DNA from: Thermomicrobiales bacterium
GTDB lineage: Bacteria > Chloroflexota > Chloroflexia > Thermomicrobiales > UBA6265
Direction: 5' to 3'
NCBI GenBank assembly: GCA_041390825.1
Contig: JAWKPF010000011.1
Coordinates: 89,858 to 153,857, forward strand
DNA: 64,000 nucleotides
Part shown: one piece after another, positions 45,693-53,234 of the stretch
Layout: each line of letters starts with the position of its first letter
Position numbering within the stretch: position 1 is the stretch's first letter
Position numbers and translations under genes: made by a program
Notes under the pieces: generated by a model
The model's input: the letters and a program-made list of their open reading frames with translations, nothing else
What the model was told of the DNA's origin: nothing
Database searches by the model: none

Positions 45693-45774
45693 GGTTGTCA
45701 GCTATCAGTCGTCACCACGGTCACGGCCAGATCGCCATCGCCTCCAATGAGGGCTGACGACTGATGACTGACAG
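45693..45774. repeat. Paired inverted heptamer arrays, CTGACGA family
   Basis: Left arm, 45693-45713: GGTTGTC, AGCTATC, AGTCGTC. Right arm, 45754-45774: CTGACGA, CTGATGA, CTGACAG. The arms are near reverse complements 40 bases apart, between two minus-strand genes. Confidence 0.85.
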
Positions 45775-45786
45775 CCTTCGGAGAGT

Positions 45787-46059
45787 CTATGCCTCGAACG
45801 ATACTCCACAACCAAGCGCTGTGCCGTTGACGGCGGTCCAGCGCTTGAGTTCATCGAGCTCGTCGTCGTCGATGATCCACTGCCGGGAGCAGGAGGGGCA
45901 AACGACGGCGACAGTGCAGTCGCCGCGCGCCTCGCACCATTCGACCAGGTCGCCGAAGGCATGGCAATCCCCTTCGCAGAGATGCGCGATGACCTCCGTC
46001 AGAATATCGGGCGCTTCCAGCTTGGGCTGAACGGTCGCTCCGGTCTGCGCGTGTTCCAT
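45787..46059 (-). CDS. Hypothetical Cys-rich 90-residue protein
   Basis: The start at 46059 has AGGAGG eight bases upstream, which is decisive over longer frames. Six cysteines (IAHLCEGDCHAFG, EWCEARGDCTV, VVCPSCSRQW) with a CPSC knuckle suggest metal binding, perhaps a rubredoxin-like zinc site. The second half is acidic (DDDELDELK). I recognise no family. It is divergent from osmC-like gene. Confidence 0.6.
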   Translation of the reverse strand: MEHAQTGATVQPKLEAPDILTEVIAHLCEGDCHAFGDLVEWCEARGDCTVAVVCPSCSRQWIIDDDELDELKRWTAVNGTALGCGVSFEA

Positions 46060-46271
46060 GGGATTCCTCCTCTCCATGCCAACTGGGACATTACGTCGCG
46101 TCGGGAGTGAGAATCTCAGGTTAACAGAAGGTGTCAATTGCAGTCGTAGTCGTGGGGTCATGAGGACTCTTTTCGTACTGCAGGCTGGCGACCGATAGCA
46201 GCCCACCGGCGCGGCATGTTGCCCTGCTAAGCTGTCGGGATCGCTATCAGTTCGACTGACAGGACAACACA

Positions 46272-46796
46272 ATGAGCGCACCAAACCCCATTCGCGAACG
46301 GCAGGCGCCGATCAAGGAGCGGTTTGCCGCCGATCCTGATGCCGGCAAGATCACAATCGCCGTCGACAGTGTGACCGAAGGCAACGACCCAATGCGGGTG
46401 ACGATCGCCGCCGAAGCCGATCCGAGCTGGCGGTTCGACTCGAGCGCCCATCCGCTGGCAGGCGGTGAAGGAGCGCTCCCCTGCTCCGGCGATATCTTCC
46501 TGGCGTCGCTTGCGGCATGTCAGGAGATCACGTTGCGCATGGTCGCGGCTGCAATGGGAATCGAGCTGAAGAAGGCTAATGTGCGTGTGGAAGGCGACAT
46601 GGACTTCCAGGGCACCATGGGAACGAATCCTGAGACGCCGGTGGGGTTCACCGCGTTGCGGATCCTGGTCGATATCGAAGCCGACGCTCCCGCCGACCGG
46701 CTGGAGCGACTGGTGCAACGCGCTGAGAAGTACTGCGTGATCGCGTCGACACTACGGAACCCGCCGAGTGTTGAATTGACGGTGACGACGGGGTAA
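46272..46796 (+). CDS. OsmC-family peroxiredoxin-like protein
   Basis: The 174-residue protein has both family cysteines: LPCSGDIFLASLAACQEITLRM (about 70-90) and EKYCVIASTLRN (about 152-164). OsmC/Ohr proteins reduce organic peroxides with the paired thiols. The first Cys is in the LASLAAC context typical of OsmC. AGGA precedes the ATG. Confidence 0.85.
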   Translation: MSAPNPIRERQAPIKERFAADPDAGKITIAVDSVTEGNDPMRVTIAAEADPSWRFDSSAHPLAGGEGALPCSGDIFLASLAACQEITLRMVAAAMGIELKKANVRVEGDMDFQGTMGTNPETPVGFTALRILVDIEADAPADRLERLVQRAEKYCVIASTLRNPPSVELTVTTG

Positions 46797-46801
46797 GGGG
46801 T

Positions 46802-47019
46802 GGCAGGCAAAAGGCAACAGGCAAAAGGCAAGAGGCAGAAGGCAAAAGGCAAGAGGCAGAAGGCAACAGGCAACAGGAGATTCGAAGTAGAGCACAGCTC
46901 GCGGCAGCGGTAGACGCCACCGTTGACGCACACCCGACTATTGCCTATTGCCTCTTGCCTACCGCCCTTCGCCCGTTGCCTAACGCCCTCCGCCCGTTGC
47001 CTAACCCCGCTCGCCTCTC
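46802..47019. repeat. Longest paired inverted heptamer arrays, AANAGGC / GCCTNTT family
   Basis: Left arm, 46802-46878: 11 units, mostly AAAAGGC, AACAGGC, AAGAGGC, AGAAGGC. Right arm, 46936-47019: 12 units of GCCTATT, GCCTCTT, GCCTAAC, GCCCGTT type. The arms are reverse-complementary in pattern and keep strict 7-bp phase with a 57-base centre. They fill the space between OsmC and cyclophilin genes. Confidence 0.95.
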
Positions 47020-47033
47020 GTAGACTCCCTGCC

Positions 47034-47570
47034 ATGACTACCAACACCAACCCCATCGTCGATATCAAGACACCGCTTGGCACGATCTCGGTCGAGATCG
47101 ACGCCGAGCATGCGCCCGGCACGGCCAAGAACTTCCTGGATTATGTCGATCAAGGAGCGTACGACGGCAGCCGGTTCTATCGCACCGTCACCCCGGACAA
47201 CCAGCCGGATGACACGATCCGCATTGCGGTCATTCAGGGCGGCGTGGCCAGCCTGGACGATTACCCGCGCCGGGATGCGCCGTCGATCGCGCTCGAGCGG
47301 ACGACCGTTACCGGACTCAAGCATCTGGACGGGACGATTTCGATGGCTCGGTTGACGCCGGACAGCGCCAACAGCGAGTTCTTCATCTGCGTCGGGGATC
47401 AGCCCGATCTCGATTTCGGCGGGATGCGGAATCCGGACGGACAGGGTTTTGCGGCCTTCGGTCAGGTGGTCGACGGGATGGACGTCGTCCATGCCATCAA
47501 CACGTCGCCCTATGAAGGTCAGCATCTGACGCCACCGATCGAGATCGTTTCGATCGAGCGGCGGGGATAA
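47034..47570 (+). CDS. Peptidyl-prolyl cis-trans isomerase, cyclophilin type
   Basis: The 178-residue protein is a cytoplasmic single-domain cyclophilin: IKTPLGTISVEIDAEHAPGTAKNF start, YDGSRFYRTV (catalytic Arg), IQGGVASLDDYP, and SEFFICVGDQPDLDFGG. The usual F-x-R-v and Q-x-x-x-F active-site pieces are mostly present, though it lacks the full WLDGKHVVFG stretch (FAAFGQVVDGMDVVHAI). The start ATG 47034 is 15 bases after the heptamer array and has a poor ribosome site. Confidence 0.9.
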   Translation: MTTNTNPIVDIKTPLGTISVEIDAEHAPGTAKNFLDYVDQGAYDGSRFYRTVTPDNQPDDTIRIAVIQGGVASLDDYPRRDAPSIALERTTVTGLKHLDGTISMARLTPDSANSEFFICVGDQPDLDFGGMRNPDGQGFAAFGQVVDGMDVVHAINTSPYEGQHLTPPIEIVSIERRG

Positions 47571-47662
47571 GCGAGCCATATCCGCCACATCGGTACAGCA
47601 GCCTGGGGTTCGCGCTCTGGGCTGCATTTGGTTTTCCGATCAGCATCAGACACGTCCGTAAT

Positions 47663-48148
47663 ATGAATCGCTCACCGACCATCTATCTCGACGCGGACGC
47701 CTGCCCGGTGAAAGAGCAGGTCTACAAGGTCGCGGCGCGCTACGAGATGCCGGTGGTGGTGGTGGCGAACAGCCCGTTGCGAATTCCGGACATGGCAGGA
47801 CTCACCGCGCGGATGATGGTGGTGCCCGGCGCGATGGACGCCGCGGATGACTGGATCGTGGAACAGGCGACACCGTCCGATCTGGTCCTTACCGCGGACA
47901 TCCTGCTGGCGCAGCGGACCCTGGAAAACAGGGTGCGCACACTCGATTTTCGTGGGAACGAGTTTTCTCCCACCCGCATCGGCGATGCCGTGGCAGCGCG
48001 GGACATGGCGGCGATGATGCGCTCGATGGGATTGCCCACCAGCGGTCCGGCGCCGTTCTCGGCCAAGGATCGGGGGAAGTTCGCGTCGTTGCTCGACAAC
48101 GCCGTGAGCCGCATGGCGCGGCTGCGGGACCTGGGTTTCGAGTCCTGA
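47663..48148 (+). CDS. YaiI/YqxD family protein (UPF0178)
   Basis: The 161-residue protein has the DADACPVK motif near the N-terminus, VVVVANSPLRIP, and DLVLTADILLA, all conserved in the family. These small proteins are thought to be PIN-like nuclease relatives, but function is unproven. The last codons GAG TCC TGA come from a heptamer array that starts at 48141. It is probably cotranscribed with cyclophilin. Confidence 0.88.
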   Translation: MNRSPTIYLDADACPVKEQVYKVAARYEMPVVVVANSPLRIPDMAGLTARMMVVPGAMDAADDWIVEQATPSDLVLTADILLAQRTLENRVRTLDFRGNEFSPTRIGDAVAARDMAAMMRSMGLPTSGPAPFSAKDRGKFASLLDNAVSRMARLRDLGFES

Positions 48149-48239
48149 GTTCGGGGTCCTGAGCCCTGAGACAATACGTGGGGCCTCCCGTCCCAGGACT
48201 CAGGGCTCTCGACTCAGGACTCTGAACCCTGGCCTCCGG
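48141..48239. repeat. Paired inverted heptamer arrays between convergent genes
   Basis: Left arm, 48141-48168: AGTCCTG, AGTTCGG, GGTCCTG, AGCCCTG. Right arm, 48191-48239: TCCCAGG, ACTCAGG, GCTCTCG, ACTCAGG, ACTCTGA, ACCCTGG, CCTCCGG. The arms pair across about 22 bases and may terminate both convergent genes. Confidence 0.9.
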
Positions 48240-48248
48240 ACCAACCCT

Positions 48249-50195
48249 CTACAAAACAACATCGGCCGGCAGCTCGACGTCGTCGGTGCGGGCAACACGG
48301 CGCGTCATCATCTGGGGTTCGATGATGGCGTCGCCACGGAGACGGCGCCAGGCCATCGTAAGACCGATGTAGGCGTAGGGGATGAGCAGGGCATAGAGGA
48401 ACCCGCTCGCGAGATTGGCGAACTGGACGCGGCTGCCTCCAAGTATGAGGAAGGTGAGCCCAACGATGGGTCCGGGCAGCACCGCGATGATCAAGAAGCC
48501 GATGGTGAGACCGAGGGTGCGTGGGATCTGGGCGCGGGTGGTGCGCCAGCTACAGATGAGCGCGTTCCAGCCCGGTGATTCGTGCTCGAGGATGACGGCC
48601 TGAATGAAAAACTGCATCGTGATGCCAAAGTAGATGGCGAAGGGAAGCATGACGACGGTGAGCGCGGCCGAGGCGAGCAGGACAAAGTAGATGATCCATC
48701 CGGTGACATTCGTGCCGAAGTGCCGGACCGAAGCGCGATAGCTGCCGATCACGGTGGGGCGCTGTCCGCGACGGATATGTTTCATCGCCTGCACGACGGC
48801 CGGGACGACAAAAAGGAGCATGGCCGCCTGCTGCAAACCGCCGACGATGCTCGCGGCGGTGAACGCCGCGCCACCGGAATTGTTTGTCCACCCAAGCACC
48901 TGGTCGAAGGGGTAGTAGCCAGATGCCATCTGGACGAACAGATTGAAGATGAGCCCAATCGGGATCGCGATGATTCCAATACCCAGAAACGTCGCCAGCT
49001 CGTTGCCATAGATATCCAGCGCTTCCAGCAGGTAGTGCCAGATGCGGTAGACGCCAAAGGCGAGCAGCGCAAACGCTGCTACACCAATGATCGCCGCGAG
49101 CCAAAGCTTGTCGATCACATTCGCGACGAGCCGCGAGCTGTACTCCGTAATCGAGCAAAAGGTACGAGTGGCATCGAGCCCGAGTGACGGTCCCTGGGGC
49201 ACCGTAAGCGCTGTCGTCGCCCAGTTGGTCATGGCCCCTTCCGGATCGAGCCACTTCTCGTTCATGTTCGGCCCGAGCGGTCCGTTGAAGAGCGGTTCGC
49301 CGCGCTGCCCCCAACGGCCCTGAAACAGCGTCCAGGCGAACGGCCCCGCGGGATCGGCCGGATCGGGGATGACCACCGCCTTGAGTGGGGTGGCGGTCAG
49401 GGGGTTGGTGGTGTTGTCGCAGCCGAATCCGCTGCCATGTTCGCCCCAACTGATGAAAAGATCGGATGAAGGGTAGGTGGCGTGGGAACCGGCTCCCGGA
49501 TAGACCTCGAGGTGCGTTCCATCGAACTGGAGCTGGCCGTCACTCCAGCGGACGAGCTGTCCGCTCTCGTGCTGGGCGAAGCCAACCTCGTCCGGGCCGA
49601 ATTCGAGCGCCTCCGCCGGGTCGGTCGTATCGAAGACGAGCTGGATCATCTCCCAGTCGGATTCGTGCAGATTGTTCCAGTCGTTGAAGAGATACCAGAA
49701 CCAATACTGGAGATAGAGCTTACGCTTTCCCTCGTCGATGGCGATGTGCGCATACGTCGTGGGCTGGAGCCCAAACCGCGCAACGTTGTCCTTGAAGTAG
49801 CGCTCGTAGAGGCATCCGGGACGGTGCGGATCGTTGGGGAAATCGATATAGGTTCCGGGGCCAGCGGCGGCAAGATCGGCGGGTGCAAAGCTCTCGGCGA
49901 TGATCGGATCGTCGGCCACGCCGCCCCCGGCGTCAGCACGCAAATGGATGTCCGGGTTGCCGAAAATCCAGTCGACCGGGGCGGGGAAATAGCCCTCGCC
50001 CTGCTTGTCGCAAAAGCCATCCTGATCGCGCAACATGGCGACGGGTGCATACGTATCGGCCAGCTCTTGCAGCACGGGGTCGACTGCCTGGGCCGCGGCC
50101 GGAACGGAAACGGGCGCCAACGCTGACAGCAGGGCGAACAGCGTGAAAAGGGCAACGGCAAGGGGCTTGTATTTCGTCAAGTTGATCGGTACCAT
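48249..50195 (-). CDS. Secreted Vps62-like domain fused to a multi-helix membrane domain
   Basis: Residues about 1-38 are a signal peptide. The exported part (about 40-370) is Vps62-like: ELADTYAPVAMLRD, YLQYWFWYLFNDWNNLHESD and VYPGAGSHATYPSSD are the family's landmarks. Residues about 375-620 have roughly seven hydrophobic segments with a CSWRTTRAQIPRTLG stretch like GDPD-membrane/DUF975 proteins. Cysteines (GFCDKQGEG, PGCLYERY, FGCDNTTN) may form disulfides. A paralogue lies at 53235-55271. The function is unknown; the domain fusion appears unusual. Confidence 0.75.
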   Translation of the reverse strand: MVPINLTKYKPLAVALFTLFALLSALAPVSVPAAAQAVDPVLQELADTYAPVAMLRDQDGFCDKQGEGYFPAPVDWIFGNPDIHLRADAGGGVADDPIIAESFAPADLAAAGPGTYIDFPNDPHRPGCLYERYFKDNVARFGLQPTTYAHIAIDEGKRKLYLQYWFWYLFNDWNNLHESDWEMIQLVFDTTDPAEALEFGPDEVGFAQHESGQLVRWSDGQLQFDGTHLEVYPGAGSHATYPSSDLFISWGEHGSGFGCDNTTNPLTATPLKAVVIPDPADPAGPFAWTLFQGRWGQRGEPLFNGPLGPNMNEKWLDPEGAMTNWATTALTVPQGPSLGLDATRTFCSITEYSSRLVANVIDKLWLAAIIGVAAFALLAFGVYRIWHYLLEALDIYGNELATFLGIGIIAIPIGLIFNLFVQMASGYYPFDQVLGWTNNSGGAAFTAASIVGGLQQAAMLLFVVPAVVQAMKHIRRGQRPTVIGSYRASVRHFGTNVTGWIIYFVLLASAALTVVMLPFAIYFGITMQFFIQAVILEHESPGWNALICSWRTTRAQIPRTLGLTIGFLIIAVLPGPIVGLTFLILGGSRVQFANLASGFLYALLIPYAYIGLTMAWRRLRGDAIIEPQMMTRRVARTDDVELPADVVL

Positions 50196-50263
50196 CCAGT
50201 CAGTTCTCAAAACCACGCGTCGCTCCCCGTCCCGGTCTGTCGTTTCCGTCTGGAGGTCGCGCT

Positions 50264-51844
50264 ATGCCTCGATCCGGCCGCCGTTTGCCGTTCGTTCTGA
50301 CCCTGATCGTCTCCCTCATCGTTGCGTTGCCGGGAATTCTGCTCCCGCATGGCGCGTCCGCACAAGCGGGCGTGACGTACTACTACCGACAAATCACCAA
50401 CATCGATTCGAGTGTCACGGGCTCGGTGGGCCTGCCGGTCTTGAGCGCCGACGGGCAGGTGGCTGTCTTCACCGATTCGCCAGGTTCGCAGGATCCGGCT
50501 ACTCCAAATCGGGTGTATCGCATTGGAGCCGACGGGAGCGGCTTGGCGGAGGTCGATTCCTTCACGCCGAAGTGCTTTTGCGGTACGTGGGTCGATCTCA
50601 GCGCTGACGGCTCGACGATCGTCTCGACCGATTCTGTCCAGATCCGGACGACCACTGGCGGAAGCGGCGTGCCGATCCTGGAAGTCAGCAGCAACGAGAT
50701 TTCGTCGCCCCGGCTGACCGCCGCTGGAGACCGCGTGGCCTTCATCATTGGCCGTGATGTGACGGTTGTCGCCACAGGTGAGGCGCTGGTGCGCGGCATC
50801 TATGTGATGAACATCGACGGCTCGGGGCTACGTCTCGTCGCAGGGCCGGATCAACTGGCGCCCCTCACGGGCACAACTGCCGATCAGATCGGCATGTTGC
50901 GCTTGCAAGCACAGGGACTCGATATCTCGGACGACGGCAGCCGAGTCGTCTTCGGCGCATATGTCGCGGGTCTGCAAACGGTCTTCTCCGCCACTATCGA
51001 CGGAAGTGGGCTGGTGCAACTCCGAGAGCCAGCCGCGTTTGTCCAACGGGTGGCGATCAGCGGAGACGGAGCGACGGCCGCCATGGATGTGCTGCTGACC
51101 GAGACGCAGGTCAGTGAACTGTCGGTCGTGCCGGCAGCAGGGCGAACCGCAACGGTTCTCGCCACGGGTCTGCCGACCAACCAGTCAGATCCAATCCAGT
51201 TGACCCAGGATGGAACGCAGCTGTTGGTCGCTCCCAACGGCCTCCTGATCGAAACCGCGACCGGGGCCACGACATTGCTGGCGGCCCCCATCGAAGGCGT
51301 GGGCGGAGCGCACGAGGCGGTGATACCCGACGGCTTGCCGCGCGCGACCATGGATGCCGCAGCGTCGATCGTCCTGTATGCGATGCGCACGGTGAAATGC
51401 GCTGATTGCGTGAATCTCTCGGAGCAACTGGCCGTTCTGACCTTCGCCACGCCACCGCCGAATGCGCCCGTGATCGAGAACGTGACCATCGATCCAACCT
51501 CGGTCGTGCTTGGCGACAACGAGGACACCTTTGCCATCTCTGCCGACGTGACCGTAACGGCCGGTGAGCTGATGGGCGTGGGGTTCAGCGGAATCCTGCC
51601 CAACGGAGCCGTGGACACGAATTTCGGCTCGACCACGCTCTTGTTCGACGATGCCACGCTCGGCGATCCGACTGCCGGAGATGGGACCTACACCCAGACC
51701 GGTATCGTCTATGTCGTGCGCGCAGCGGCCGATCCCGGTCCTCGCCTGATCCGGGTCGCCGCCGAAGTCGAAAGCGCCGATGGCTATCGCACCGCCACAG
51801 CGGTCGACGCCGGCGTGCTGGAGGTCACCGCCGCGGGCGCGTAG
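50264..51844 (+). CDS. Secreted beta-propeller protein with a C-terminal Ig-like region
   Basis: The 526-residue protein has a signal peptide (LPFVLTLIVSLIVALPG ... GASAQ). The body repeats TolB/WD40-like blades with IGADGSGLAEV, NIDGSGLRLVAG and TIDGSGLVQLREP, each preceded by LSADGS- or ISDDGSRVVF-type strands. From about 410 a beta-rich domain (VTIDPTSVVLGDNEDTFAISADVTV) looks Ig-like. GGAGG precedes the ATG. It is divergent from the Vps62-like gene, suggesting joint envelope function. Confidence 0.75.
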   Translation: MPRSGRRLPFVLTLIVSLIVALPGILLPHGASAQAGVTYYYRQITNIDSSVTGSVGLPVLSADGQVAVFTDSPGSQDPATPNRVYRIGADGSGLAEVDSFTPKCFCGTWVDLSADGSTIVSTDSVQIRTTTGGSGVPILEVSSNEISSPRLTAAGDRVAFIIGRDVTVVATGEALVRGIYVMNIDGSGLRLVAGPDQLAPLTGTTADQIGMLRLQAQGLDISDDGSRVVFGAYVAGLQTVFSATIDGSGLVQLREPAAFVQRVAISGDGATAAMDVLLTETQVSELSVVPAAGRTATVLATGLPTNQSDPIQLTQDGTQLLVAPNGLLIETATGATTLLAAPIEGVGGAHEAVIPDGLPRATMDAAASIVLYAMRTVKCADCVNLSEQLAVLTFATPPPNAPVIENVTIDPTSVVLGDNEDTFAISADVTVTAGELMGVGFSGILPNGAVDTNFGSTTLLFDDATLGDPTAGDGTYTQTGIVYVVRAAADPGPRLIRVAAEVESADGYRTATAVDAGVLEVTAAGA

Positions 51845-51910
51845 GAGATTGGCACATCTCAAAACAACATTGGTCCGTCGTTGGCAAGCGCCGCACAAGG
51901 GGGATTCATC

Positions 51911-52195
51911 ATGGCAGTCGTTGTGGACATGCGATTTCCGGGTTCGAAGATCGCGGTTTATGATGCGGTCATGGCCGAAACCGATCTGGTTGGCGCAAGC
52001 GCCGATCAGGTTCCCGGGCTGATTGCGCACTACGCCTTCGAGCAAGACGGATCGCTGCGCGTGATCGACATTTGGGAGACCGCCGAGCAGTGGCAGGCGT
52101 TTTCGGCTGGAACGATCGTTCCGGCGGCCACGCGTGCCGGCCTCACGATCGATCCAGACGTTACGATTTCGGAGTTGCACGCGACGATTCGCTGA
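51911..52195 (+). CDS. ABM-like dimeric alpha/beta-barrel protein
   Basis: The 94-residue protein has VVVDMRFPGSK, then a RVIDIWETAEQWQAFSA motif and helix AGTIVPAATRAG, as in small antibiotic-biosynthesis-monooxygenase or DUF-type dimeric barrels. GGGGG precedes the ATG. Such proteins often bind heme or small aromatic compounds; the role is unknown. It may be cotranscribed with the beta-propeller gene 66 bases upstream. Confidence 0.65.
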   Translation: MAVVVDMRFPGSKIAVYDAVMAETDLVGASADQVPGLIAHYAFEQDGSLRVIDIWETAEQWQAFSAGTIVPAATRAGLTIDPDVTISELHATIR

Positions 52196-52201
52196 ACGTG
52201 G

Positions 52202-52999
52202 CTACGACGATTCGCGCGGAACGTAGATCCAGTCCTGCGCGAGCGTGCGGTAACCAAGTTGCTCATAGAGTGGCAACCCCATTTCCGTCGCGGTGAGGAC
52301 CACCCGGGTTGCCCCCGCACGCGCCAGGCCGCTGTGCAGCGACTCCATGATGGCGCGGCCGAGCCCTCTGCGGCGAAATCCGGGAAAGGCGTTGACATCG
52401 GTGAGCAATGCTTCGCCGTCGACGATCATGGCGCGGCCATACGCGGCGGCTTCGCCGTCGATTTCGATGAACCGTTGCACCAATCCTGGAGCGGTGTTGT
52501 GCGCCGCGCGGATGGGCTGATAGCCGTTGGCAGTTCGGCCGCTGTTCCAGGATTCGGCCAGCTTCTCGATCTGCCTGTCGGTGAGCGTTGCGACGACGCG
52601 CGGATCATCCGGACGATCGGCGTCCGCGGAGGTGATGGGCCGGTCCATCAGAACCTCGACGTCATCGCAATGAAAGCCGGCGCGCTGATAGACGGGATCG
52701 TCCTGCTCCGGGTCGGAACCGATCACATCGATGACGAGGTCGGGACCGGCTCCGGCGGCGCGAATGGCCTCGAGCACGGCCTCGGGATTGCCCTGTAGCA
52801 CATAGAACTCATCGGTCGTGCGATACCACTTGCGCCGGTTGGGAAAGTGCTGCCAGATGCCAGGCGGGAATGGGCGGGTCTCGACCGGCTGGACGATCGA
52901 AAGCAGCGCCGCGAAGTTCTCGGCATAGATGCGAGCAGCGCCATCGTAGGCCGTGAGATATGGGCGATCAGTACTGGTGGAGGGCAGCGTGCGATTCAT
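52202..52999 (-). CDS. GNAT family acetyltransferase
   Basis: The 265-residue protein has two GNAT-like halves. The second half has the acetyl-CoA motif FPGFRRRGLGRAIMESLHSG (about 205-225) followed by LPLYEQLGYRTL. The first half (about 20-120) is degenerate and may bind substrate. The substrate cannot be read. The ATG at 52999 has a weak ribosome site. It is convergent with the ABM-like gene. Confidence 0.82.
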   Translation of the reverse strand: MNRTLPSTSTDRPYLTAYDGAARIYAENFAALLSIVQPVETRPFPPGIWQHFPNRRKWYRTTDEFYVLQGNPEAVLEAIRAAGAGPDLVIDVIGSDPEQDDPVYQRAGFHCDDVEVLMDRPITSADADRPDDPRVVATLTDRQIEKLAESWNSGRTANGYQPIRAAHNTAPGLVQRFIEIDGEAAAYGRAMIVDGEALLTDVNAFPGFRRRGLGRAIMESLHSGLARAGATRVVLTATEMGLPLYEQLGYRTLAQDWIYVPRESS

Positions 53000-53234
53000 G
53001 CACGAGATTATGCCCGGTTGCGCGTCGAGCGATGAGGATTGCGCCGGGCCCCGGGGAGGAGTGGGAAGCGGTGGGGCCCGGCGCGCCCTGAAGGTGGAGC
53101 GTGGATCTCGCACATGCAGGTGCACAAGATACGAAGCGGACATGATTCCGGATCACGCTCGACGTGTGGCAATCGATTGGCTTGTCGTTCACTGGGGGAC
53201 GCGCGGGCGCGCCCCTCAGTCTCGATGCGCCTGG

